Source of the DNA: Fulvivirga sp.
GTDB lineage: Bacteria; Bacteroidota; Bacteroidia; Cytophagales; Cyclobacteriaceae
Assembly (NCBI GenBank): GCA_028280565.1
Contig: JANQLQ010000202.1
Location: forward strand, 1 to 32,593
Reading direction: 5' to 3'
DNA length: 32,593 nt
Position numbers and translations under genes: made by a program
Part shown: piece by piece, positions 17,475-23,488 of the stretch
Numbering within the stretch: position 1 is the first letter of the stretch
Layout: each line of letters opens with the position of its first letter
The notes under the pieces: generated by a model
Told to the model about the DNA's origin: nothing
The model's database searches: none
What the model saw: only the letters and a program-made list of their open reading frames with translations

Positions 17475-18224
17475 CTATTTTACCCGTTTCATATTCTGCA
17501 TTGAAAAAAATGAAGCCATAATAGGTATATCATATTCTACCTCGTGGTACTCTACCAAGGTTTTGTTGCCTTGCTGGTCGGCCGGGATGTATTCCATCTT
17601 GGTGGGAAGCATTCTTCCTCCCAGTGACCGGATATCTCCAAATACCACTTCATTTACCAGGTAGCCGTCTTCATCGTAAAGTTCAGTCCTAAGCTCCAAG
17701 TAATCCTCTTTGCTGATCCAACTGTATACCTTGCCCCATACTACAGGGGCCTCCGGTTTGGGGATCAATTCTATTTTGTGAGTTTCACGCCCCAGGATGA
17801 CAGAGTCGCCCACGAACCGGTGTGTATAATCATCGATGATCGATGATTCTTTGATCAGGTCGTCGTTGGTAAAGTCTGACCCCATCCACGACTGCATCAT
17901 CATCGAGGGAGGAAGTTTGATGTTGCGCTCTATGGAGGGTACCCAATTCCATATTTCTTTTTTACGTTTCAAAAAGACGGTGCCCTTGTCCCTTGCCGGC
18001 GAAGTGATCAATATAAGCGAGTAGTCTGTATCTTTTGACCAGGTCTTTACTTCCATTTCCCGGCTCCAAGTGGGCCGGATAATGGTAATGGTCATCGTAG
18101 TACGGGCCGTATTTCCCCGGCGTTTTTCATCTGCCCGGCGAACGATCTCCCTAGCATCTTGGCCAAGGACCTCACCGGCCAAAAAGGCGGTGAGGAAAGT
18201 TGTCACAAATAGAATGTCACGCAT
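17475..18224 (-). CDS. Outer membrane lipoprotein-sorting protein, LolA-like (PF17131 type)
   Basis: A 249-residue periplasmic protein with a signal peptide (about 1-21, ending VLGQ). It then shows the LolA-like sequence pattern of this group: DAREIVRRADEKRRG, TSPARDKGTVFLKRKKEIWN, IERNIKLPPSMMMQSWMGSD, FTNDDL, and a C-terminal VEYHEVEYDIPI. LolA-fold proteins carry a lipid or lipidated protein in a hydrophobic cavity across the periplasm. As first gene of the operon, before two permeases, an ATPase and an outer-membrane barrel, it is the likely shuttle. This group is distinct from housekeeping LolA and often travels with dedicated exporters. The cargo is unknown. Confidence 0.9.
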   Translation of the reverse strand: MRDILFVTTFLTAFLAGEVLGQDAREIVRRADEKRRGNTARTTMTITIIRPTWSREMEVKTWSKDTDYSLILITSPARDKGTVFLKRKKEIWNWVPSIERNIKLPPSMMMQSWMGSDFTNDDLIKESSIIDDYTHRFVGDSVILGRETHKIELIPKPEAPVVWGKVYSWISKEDYLELRTELYDEDGYLVNEVVFGDIRSLGGRMLPTKMEYIPADQQGNKTLVEYHEVEYDIPIMASFFSMQNMKRVK

Positions 18225-18565
18225 AGGTTTATTTATTACCTGTGTCTTAGTCGGGCTTTATGGCTTTTGGTTCAAATGACTTCTTTTTTTTGAGCTGGGC
18301 AGAAGAGTGGTCCATGGTTTGGGGATATTCAAATACGCGTTGAAATTACCCAGTGGCACCTTTCCGCCCAATGATGATAGTCAAAAGGAGCATTGACCCT
18401 CATCATGACGAAAATTTGAAATATTCATTTGATTTATTTACCGGTTGGACAATGAATATGGGTCTTCCCACCAACCTATGGGTAGTATACCTCCCGATCC
18501 TTCAAAACTATCAACCGGGCGTTTTAAAAGGTGAGTAAGATCCTTTGGAATTAAAAAATACGATC
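18225..18565. other. Divergent intergenic region
   Basis: Lies between the leftward export operon and the rightward universal stress gene, so it must hold promoters for both. I found no clear TAnnTTTG element and no protein-like frame; the open frame at 18353-18538 has no recognisable features. Confidence 0.4.
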
Positions 18566-19378
18566 ATGAAAAAGATACTCGTCCCAACGGATTTTTCAGC
18601 ATGCGCCGACCGTGCCGCCGAGGTGGCTTTTGAACTGGCCAAAAAAGACCAGGCCGAGGTACATTTCATCCACCTGGTAGACATTCCTGTGGATTGGGTG
18701 AACCTAGTGGAAACCGGTCAAAATAATATGTACCCCGATGTTACCGCTAAGGTGAAAGAGATCAATGATCAATTGGATGTGAGGGTGAATAAAGCGGCAG
18801 CCGAGGGAATTTCATCAAAAAAGTTTGTCTTTTACAATTGCAATTACAAGTATATCATAGAGCACGTCAAAAACTTCAACTGCGATTTCGTAGTGATGGG
18901 CTCACATGGTTCCAGTGGGCTTACGGAATGGTTTATTGGTTCAAATACCCAGCGCGTGGTGCGGACCTCACCTGTGCCGGTGATGGTGGTAAAAGGGGAT
19001 AAGCCTTTCTTGCCTATGGATGCCATTGTCTTTAGCTCGGAATTCGAGCAAGATACCCTACAAGGATTCAAAAAGGTGGTTGACTTTGCGCTGGCATTAG
19101 GTGTGAAAATTCATATGGTGTTCATCAATACGCCGGGCAATTTCACAGAAACCGTGGATATAGAAGCTCGAATGGAGAAATATACCTCTGCAGTAGGGCA
19201 GGAGGGCGTGATTGCCGGGACATGGGTCTATAATGCTTTTGACTTTGAGAAGGGCCTGGTGACGTTTGTTGAAACCCATGGAAGTTTGATCGCTATGGTA
19301 ACCCATGGTACCAAAGGCAGCCTGACGGAAAGAATAATAAACCACGTGGATCTTCCTGTGCTCAGTGTGCTATTTTAA
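18566..19378 (+). CDS. Universal stress protein, tandem UspA domains
   Basis: With the ATG at 18566 the protein has 270 residues; an upstream TTG would add seven. It holds two Usp folds. The first (about 1-140) starts KKILVPTDFSACADRAAEVA and carries the nucleotide-binding pattern GSHGSSGLTEWFIGSN followed by TSPVPVMVVKG. The second (about 150-270) keeps the fold but its loop reads THGTKGSLTERIINH, without the final Gly-Ser/Thr of the ATP motif, so only the first domain is likely to bind ATP. Cytoplasmic. The downstream gene is convergent, 15 bases away. Exact stress role unknown. Confidence 0.93.
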   Translation: MKKILVPTDFSACADRAAEVAFELAKKDQAEVHFIHLVDIPVDWVNLVETGQNNMYPDVTAKVKEINDQLDVRVNKAAAEGISSKKFVFYNCNYKYIIEHVKNFNCDFVVMGSHGSSGLTEWFIGSNTQRVVRTSPVPVMVVKGDKPFLPMDAIVFSSEFEQDTLQGFKKVVDFALALGVKIHMVFINTPGNFTETVDIEARMEKYTSAVGQEGVIAGTWVYNAFDFEKGLVTFVETHGSLIAMVTHGTKGSLTERIINHVDLPVLSVLF

Positions 19379-19393
19379 ACGAAGTAAGCAGTG

Positions 19394-20188
19394 TTAATAC
19401 CTGTCATACTCTCCATTAAGCCATAACCAAAGGCGTTTTAGGGGATTTTTAGGTTTGGCCACCTCTCTTTTTGCGATGGGGTTGGTCTTATCTCCTGCTT
19501 TTTTGATTCGTTTTTTATTCTGGCGAGGTACAGGCGACGCCTGTATGTGTTCTTTGTAGAACTTCTTTCTTTTTTCCTTCTTTACTCGTTCTTCGTGTTT
19601 CTTTGTTTTTGCCTTTTCCCGGGCCTCTCTTTGTCTTTTTTGTTCAAGGGTTTCCCGGCGATTTCCCCTTGACCACCGGTCGCGGTTCCTGTACCGGTTA
19701 CGTTCTCTCTTAGGGCCTAGCGCTTCTTGGTTTTCTTTGATGGTCCTCTCTTTTTTTACAGGCTCAGGCAATTCGATCTTACCAAGCACTTTAGGGCCGG
19801 ATAGCTTGATCTTTTTGACCCGTATTACCTCTACTTCTTTCTGTTCTTCCTTCGTCACGGTAGGCATGTCTAGGGGTGATTCTTCTAACGCTATCTCGCT
19901 TTTCTCTTCCTCGAGAACGATTTGAGGCGATGACACGATCTCTTCCTCTTCGGCGAGAGGAGAGAACTCACTGGTTACCGGCGGTTGCGCAGCCTCTTCC
20001 CCGGGCGAGGGCTCTAATTTTTCCCCAAAAACATCTGTTTTTGAGAAGTGCTCAAGAACAAGAGCGACTTGGCCTTCTGCCAATTTAATATTTGATTTAT
20101 TTTCTATGGCAATTTCATGATCAGCTAAAAGCGCTATGATCGATTCGGGAGTAACTTCGAGTTTTCTTGCCAACTGGAACAGTCTCAT
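19394..20188 (-). CDS. IF-2 N-terminal-domain-like protein, highly charged
   Basis: A 264-residue protein that resembles only the N-terminal part of bacterial initiation factor IF-2. Residues 1-50 (RLFQLARKLEVTPESIIALL, then IENKSNIKLAEGQVALVLEH) match the small helical IF2_N domain. An acidic, proline- and Glu-rich linker covers about 55-125. The last 130 residues are strongly basic (RNRYRNRDRWSRGNRRETLE and repeated KR/EK runs), suggesting nucleic-acid or ribosome binding. There is no GTPase domain. The true infB is far longer, so this is either a dedicated small protein or a truncated paralogue; the intact frame, clean end and a good promoter core favour a functional gene. Confidence 0.75.
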   Translation of the reverse strand: MRLFQLARKLEVTPESIIALLADHEIAIENKSNIKLAEGQVALVLEHFSKTDVFGEKLEPSPGEEAAQPPVTSEFSPLAEEEEIVSSPQIVLEEEKSEIALEESPLDMPTVTKEEQKEVEVIRVKKIKLSGPKVLGKIELPEPVKKERTIKENQEALGPKRERNRYRNRDRWSRGNRRETLEQKRQREAREKAKTKKHEERVKKEKRKKFYKEHIQASPVPRQNKKRIKKAGDKTNPIAKREVAKPKNPLKRLWLWLNGEYDRY

Positions 20189-20219
20189 GCAAAATTGTGA
20201 TTGATTCTCTAATCGTCTG

Positions 20220-20227
20220 CAAATATA
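20220..20227 (-). promoter_or_regulatory. -7 promoter element for the IF2_N-like gene
   Basis: On the minus strand this reads TATATTTG, a perfect match to TAnnTTTG, 31 bases upstream of the ATG. A convincing -33 TTG is not visible at the right distance. Confidence 0.4.
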
Positions 20228-20700
20228 TTTAATTCGCCGGTATTGACTACGTACTTTACAGGTAATTAGCGACCTAACTGTGCCAAGATATTGCTAGTAA
20301 AGCGTAAAAACTGCCCGGTATGGCTAGCAGCGTGTAATTCACGAGCTACTTTTCATTAGGTTTTATTATTTATTCAGTTAACTTTGCAGCACATTGGAAC
20401 AGTAGCCTACCGTCTAGGGCACGCTATTCTCCCCGGTTTGAGAGGTGTGTCATCTAAACTTTGGTCCTCTGTCGAATGTAAGAATGATTAAATTTTTGAC
20501 AGGGCAGGGGACGTGAATTGTATTAAGAATTGGGGAAAAAGGAAACCAGTGAAAGAGCTTGTTTCCAGTGATAATGGATTTCCTAGTTTGTTTGATTTTG
20601 AATGCTTAATTCGTAAGAGTTACACTTATTGCTTAACTAAGATCATCTCTACTACTTACAAGAGTAAATGCCAGTTAATCTTATCCCCAGTAACATACGC

Positions 20701-20751
20701 CACATGCAATGTGACGGGTTCCATGCCTTTTGGTTTTATTGAAAACCAAAA
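20701..20751 (+). promoter_or_regulatory. Two hairpins in the cold shock gene leader
   Basis: CACAT/ATGTG with a 3-base loop lies at 20701-20713. A perfect 10-bp stem, TTTTGGTTTT (20728-20737) with AAAACCAAAA (20742-20751) and a 4-base loop, follows. They end 65 bases before the ATG at 20817. Structured leaders that sense temperature are known for cspA mRNA in E. coli; a similar role here is inference. Confidence 0.4.
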
Positions 20752-20816
20752 ACCAACGAATGAATTTATTTGTGGTGCAGCCGCAATAAAGATTAATAAC
20801 TAATACCAATAAAACA

Positions 20817-21011
20817 ATGAAAAAAGGAACAGTAAAATTTTTTAACAACACCAAAGGCTTTGGGTTTATCAAACCAGAAGAAGGTGGAGAGGATATCTTT
20901 GTGCACCAGAGTGGGCTGATCGATGAAATCCGGGAAAACGACCAAGTTCAATATGAAGTAGAACAAGGTAGAAAGGGCTTAAATGCTGTTAATGTTGAAG
21001 TGATCAACTAA
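20817..21011 (+). CDS. Cold shock protein, CspA family
   Basis: A 64-residue single cold-shock domain, the usual CspA length. It starts MKKGTVKFFNNTKGFGFIKP. RNP1 is KGFGFI at 13-18 and RNP2 is DIFVH at 26-30, with the aromatic residues needed for single-stranded RNA/DNA stacking (Phe8, Phe9, Phe15, Phe17, Phe28, His30). It should act as an RNA chaperone in the cytoplasm. It is monocistronic, with a long upstream region containing hairpins and a good intrinsic terminator 23 bases downstream. Family is certain; whether it is cold-induced or constitutive cannot be read. Confidence 0.96.
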   Translation: MKKGTVKFFNNTKGFGFIKPEEGGEDIFVHQSGLIDEIRENDQVQYEVEQGRKGLNAVNVEVIN

Positions 21012-21034
21012 TACATACTTAAATCCCAAAACTG

Positions 21035-21067
21035 AAAGCGATCTGTTGAATAACGATCGCTTTTTTT
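21035..21067 (+). terminator. Intrinsic terminator of the cold shock gene
   Basis: Perfect 9-bp stem AAAGCGATC (21035-21043) with GATCGCTTT (21055-21063), an 11-base loop, and an unbroken T run through 21067. Placed just after the csp stop. Confidence 0.85.
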
Positions 21068-21116
21068 ATGTCCATACCTTTCCGGGGCGTCCTTGAAAAT
21101 TAGCTTCGATCGTAAA

Positions 21117-21278
21117 AACCTGGATTCGATTAAAAAATGACCGGCATTCTGTGCCGGTGGTTGTGGGAGGGCTCATTGGGAGAGCCGGAATCTGCTGTGT
21201 CGTAGAACAGAAGCTACTCTCCAGTTTAAAGACTGTGGAAGTATTCTAAACCTCATGTTAAGCCGAGGTGTCATCGGT
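21117..21278 (+). repeat. Intergenic repeat R2, copy 1
   Basis: About 160 bases, repeated in direct orientation at 22210-22370 on the other side of the CBS gene. This copy has an intact hairpin ACCGGCA/TGCCGGT at 21140-21158 and a second, GGCTC/GAGCC, at 21170-21186. A GGAATCT and GTCGTAGAAC section recalls the GGAATCT and GTCGTGAAAC section of R1, so the two may be distantly related. The remaining 21279-21529 shows nothing but the CBS promoter. Confidence 0.75.
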
Positions 21279-21474
21279 CTTTGATTCATGTCTCTATGCA
21301 ATCCACGATCAACCGCCTGCGAACAACGATAGCACTATTTACTGCTGGTTTGAGCAGACTAGGAGATAATACCTTTGAATACATCATGACAATAGTGGAA
21401 CTACCTTTAAAGCCATAAAGAAAATACAAATGAAGTTTATCGCTAACCGAAAGTGAATACTTACCCTGGTTTCG

Positions 21475-21506
21475 TTTTGATCCTTACCAAAAAATCGTTA
21501 TATTTT
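21475..21506 (+). promoter_or_regulatory. Probable promoter of the CBS gene
   Basis: TTTTG at 21475-21479 and TATATTTT at 21499-21506 are 19 bases apart, close to the Bacteroidota -33 TTTG and -7 TAnnTTTG. The -7 differs only in its last base. The leader to the ATG at 21530 would be short. Confidence 0.35.
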
Positions 21507-21529
21507 ACATTCTCAAAAAGAAAAAATAA

Positions 21530-21991
21530 ATGGTAAAGAGTTTTCAAGGGGTTAGACAGGTAAAAGAAACAAAAACCGCGATACAAGAAGTATCGGTAGG
21601 AGATTACATGACCCGTAGATTGGTCACCTTCCAGCCGGACCAAACGATGGATGAAGTGATCAAGATCCTCTTGGAGAAAAAAATTGCCGGGGCGCCGGTG
21701 GTGGATCCCAATCACGAATTAGTGGGAGTAATCTCCGAGGGAGATTGTCTCAAAGAGGTGGTAAGAGGGAAGTACAATAACACTCCAAGCCTTGCAGGCA
21801 AAGTCAGTGAGCATATGTCTACGGAGGTAAAAACAGTACACCCGGAAATGAACATTTTCGAGGTAGCGCAGATGTTCCTCAACATGAAATTACGTCGGTT
21901 CCCGGTCTTAAAAGATGGAAAGCTCGTGGGACAGATCAGTCAAAAAGATGTGATGAGAGCGGTACAACGCCTCAAAAACTCTACCTGGTAG
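21530..21991 (+). CDS. CBS-domain pair protein
   Basis: A 153-residue protein made of two CBS motifs and little else. CBS1 spans about 20-80 (VGDYMTRRLVTFQPDQTMDE to APVVDPNHELVGVISEGDCL). CBS2 spans about 90-148 (VSEHMSTEVKTVHPEMNIFE to FPVLKDGKLVGQISQKDVMR). Such stand-alone Bateman modules usually bind adenine nucleotides in the cytoplasm and regulate a partner. No partner gene is adjacent. The TAG stop lies at the edge of a repeat element (see 21985-22140), so the last residue or two may come from the element. Confidence 0.93.
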   Translation: MVKSFQGVRQVKETKTAIQEVSVGDYMTRRLVTFQPDQTMDEVIKILLEKKIAGAPVVDPNHELVGVISEGDCLKEVVRGKYNNTPSLAGKVSEHMSTEVKTVHPEMNIFEVAQMFLNMKLRRFPVLKDGKLVGQISQKDVMRAVQRLKNSTW

Positions 21992-22140
21992 TGCCAGTCA
22001 AGCCTCAAATGATGTATTAGGCACATGATAAATTATATTTACAATCGTAGGAAACCCTAGACCATTTGACAACAGGTCAAGGGCAGCAGGCGAAATATAG
22101 ACTTGCCCATTGTTTATGGCCTACTGCCTACTTTAAGAAC
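21985..22140 (+). repeat. Partial inverted-repeat element R3 at the end of the CBS gene
   Basis: GTCAAGCCTCAAATGATGT just after the CBS stop matches the arm sequence of the elements at 22972 and 32265. Further on, TTGCCCATTG and GCCTACTGCC match their internal part. The opposite terminal arm is not found, so this copy looks truncated or decayed. Confidence 0.5.
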
Positions 22141-22209
22141 AGGGGCGAAAAATAGTTTAATGCCATTTAACATAGATCCCCCTTTCATACCTTCCAGCCC
22201 AAACTTTAG

Positions 22210-22370
22210 AACCTGGACTCGATTAAAAAATGACCGTCATTCCCCGCCGGTGGTTGTGAACGGGCTCATTGGGAGAGCCGGAATCTTCTTTGTCGTAGAA
22301 CGTAAGCTACTGCCCGGTTTAAAAACTGTGAAATTATTCAAAACCCATTTTAAGCCTGGGTGACAATGAT
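22210..22370 (+). repeat. Intergenic repeat R2, copy 2
   Basis: Direct copy of 21117-21278. The GGGCTCATTGGGAGAGCCGG hairpin is kept exactly, while the first hairpin has decayed. An open frame of 86 codons running through it is not preserved in copy 1, so it is not called. Confidence 0.75.
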
Positions 22371-22466
22371 TTTAAATCGGAACTGGGGTTTAGAGAATAA
22401 CTTTGCCTTAGGCAGTTACGAAGCGTAGTTATTGAAAAAGATCCATTTTTGAAAGTTTATGGTTTG

Positions 22467-22500
22467 ACATACTGAGAGTTACAGTATGTGATTATTTTTT
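22467..22500 (+). terminator. Hairpin with downstream T run
   Basis: ACATACTG (22467-22474) pairs perfectly with CAGTATGT (22482-22489) around a 7-base loop, and TTTTTT follows four bases later at about 22495-22500. It looks like a terminator but no gene reads into it, so it may be a relic or an operator-like dyad. Confidence 0.3.
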
Positions 22501-22597
22501 GATGGAAAATGCTACATTATTGAAAGCCCTTTTCCGAGTTATCTTTTTTCTTTACCCTGTTGACAAGCACTTCTCCGATTACAAAATGTAAGACAAA

Positions 22598-22762
22598 ATG
22601 ACCTCTCTATTTAAGGAGTTTAAGGACAAGTTTAAAAAAGGTAATAAGGTTCACTTCAGTGGATATTTCAGGGCTTTTTTACTCTTCCAAAAAATAGATC
22701 GCATTTCCAAGTCATGGCTGGAAGACGAGGACCTAGAGCCGCCCGCTGAGTTTATTAATTGA
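22598..22762 (+). CDS. Small hypothetical protein, 54 residues
   Basis: A short frame beginning MTSLFKEFKDKFKKGNKVHF and ending in an acidic tail (WLEDEDLEPPAEFIN). Its composition is protein-like: a basic amphipathic N-terminus, a hydrophobic YFRAFLLF centre and an acidic C-terminus. There is no clear ribosome-binding site, no neighbour in the operon sense, and no family I recognise. It could be a genuine small cytoplasmic or membrane-associated protein or chance. Confidence 0.35.
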   Translation: MTSLFKEFKDKFKKGNKVHFSGYFRAFLLFQKIDRISKSWLEDEDLEPPAEFIN

Positions 22763-22844
22763 GGAATACCCTAGTTTTACCTCCATATTTTTCACGTAGG
22801 AACGGATTGATCTGTCCTAGTATTCTATCGATACCTTTAGTCAT
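22755..22844 (-). pseudogene. Possible N-terminal remnant of a nucleotidyltransferase
   Basis: A 29-codon frame reads MTKGIDRILGQINPFLREKY and then stops after GGKTRVFLN. The part INPFLREKYG is like the start of small MNT-type nucleotidyltransferases (often antitoxin or toxin partners), where a GLFGS-type motif would normally follow. That motif is absent, so at most this is a fragment. The match is by memory only and short. Confidence 0.25.
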
Positions 22845-22971
22845 AGGGAGGATACCCTGGAGTAACAGCCTCGTTTATCTTTTAATGCCAGGTCTAAGAT
22901 GAAATGATCTGCCAGGTGAAGGTATGCAAGTGGAGCTCACCTAAAACAAATCTCAAAGGATCTTATGGATC

Positions 22972-23179
22972 ACTACTGCCTCGTCAAGGCTCAAATGACG
23001 TTCAAGCTATTTTTTTCGGTCTCGTTCCCAAAGTCGGCAATCGGCAGTAAACAGTCGGCAACCCCCTATTTTGCTTACTGCCTTTTGCCTATTGCTAACT
23101 TGTCGAGAACTTCCCAACTTGGCAAATAGAGTTCATTGTTTAATCCTACACGTCAATTGGGGCTTGACACGACACTAGT
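22972..23179. repeat. Inverted-repeat element R3, MITE-like, complete copy
   Basis: About 208 bases bounded by imperfect 30-bp inverted arms (22972-23001 and 23150-23179; 23 of 30 positions pair). The inside contains GTCGGCAATCGGCAGTAA at about 23033 and TTACTGCC at 23075-23082, which form an internal hairpin. No ORF fits inside, so it looks like a miniature non-autonomous element. Related copies lie at 21985 and 32265. Confidence 0.65.
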
Positions 23180-23364
23180 TATACACTCTTGGATTCACAG
23201 GTTGGTAGTTCAATTAACCAATAAATTCTCCTGGGAAACCCTCTAAACTGCTCATATAGGCCATAAGTAACATTTGTACAGGATAATTGAAACAATTTTA
23301 CCGCCTGTCCCGGGGCGTTTATACCCAACTTCGGCACGAAGATCAATACTAACTTTTGATGACT

Positions 23365-23478
23365 ATGAAGCTTAAAAAGGTCTCCAAAGAGAGAAAACTC
23401 AGGAGGTACCAGGCCAGGGAGATCCTCTTCGCCTTATTAATGCTTATTCTTCTTTTGATATTGATTGAATTAGTCTGA
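23365..23478 (+). CDS. Small single-pass membrane protein, 37 residues
   Basis: A short frame that begins 10 bases, counting from its stop, before the start of the TonB-dependent receptor. The N-terminal 19 residues are very basic (MKLKKVSKERKLRRYQAR) and the rest is one hydrophobic helix (ILFALLMLILLLILIELV). The basic-then-hydrophobic order predicts a membrane peptide with its N-terminus inside. Coupling to the receptor suggests an operon leader peptide or a small accessory of the transporter. No family is recognised. Composition and spacing argue against chance, but no homologue could be checked. Confidence 0.5.
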   Translation: MKLKKVSKERKLRRYQAREILFALLMLILLLILIELV

Positions 23479-23488
23479 ATCCCATACG

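Larger units (their letters stand above)
20189..20816. other. Long gap holding divergent promoters and the csp leader
   Basis: The 628-base gap carries a minus-strand promoter core at 20220-20227, a plus-strand TAACTTTG at 20379-20386 (TAnnTTTG, weak -33), and two hairpins at 20701-20751. A Cys-rich 96-codon GTG frame at 20513-20803 has no family features and overlaps the hairpins; I do not call it a gene. Confidence 0.45.
21992..23364. other. Repeat-rich region with little coding capacity
   Basis: This 1.37-kb stretch separates the CBS gene from the second TonB-receptor operon. It holds R3 fragments, R2 copy 2, a dyad at 22467-22489, a 54-codon ORF, a possible nucleotidyltransferase remnant on the minus strand, and a complete R3 element. 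23180-23364 must contain the promoter of the receptor operon; no TAnnTTTG match with a proper -33 was seen there. Confidence 0.5.

Noticed and set aside
20513-20803. 96-codon GTG-start ORF before the cold shock gene
   Set aside because: No recognisable domain, odd Cys-rich composition, and it overlaps strong hairpins that fit an untranslated leader better.
22103-22363. 86-codon plus-strand ORF
   Set aside because: Runs across repeat R2 copy 2 and is not open in copy 1.
21985-23179. CRISPR array in the repeat-rich region
   Set aside because: Repeats are few, of unequal length and spacing, and built of inverted arms; no regular spacer pattern and no cas genes.
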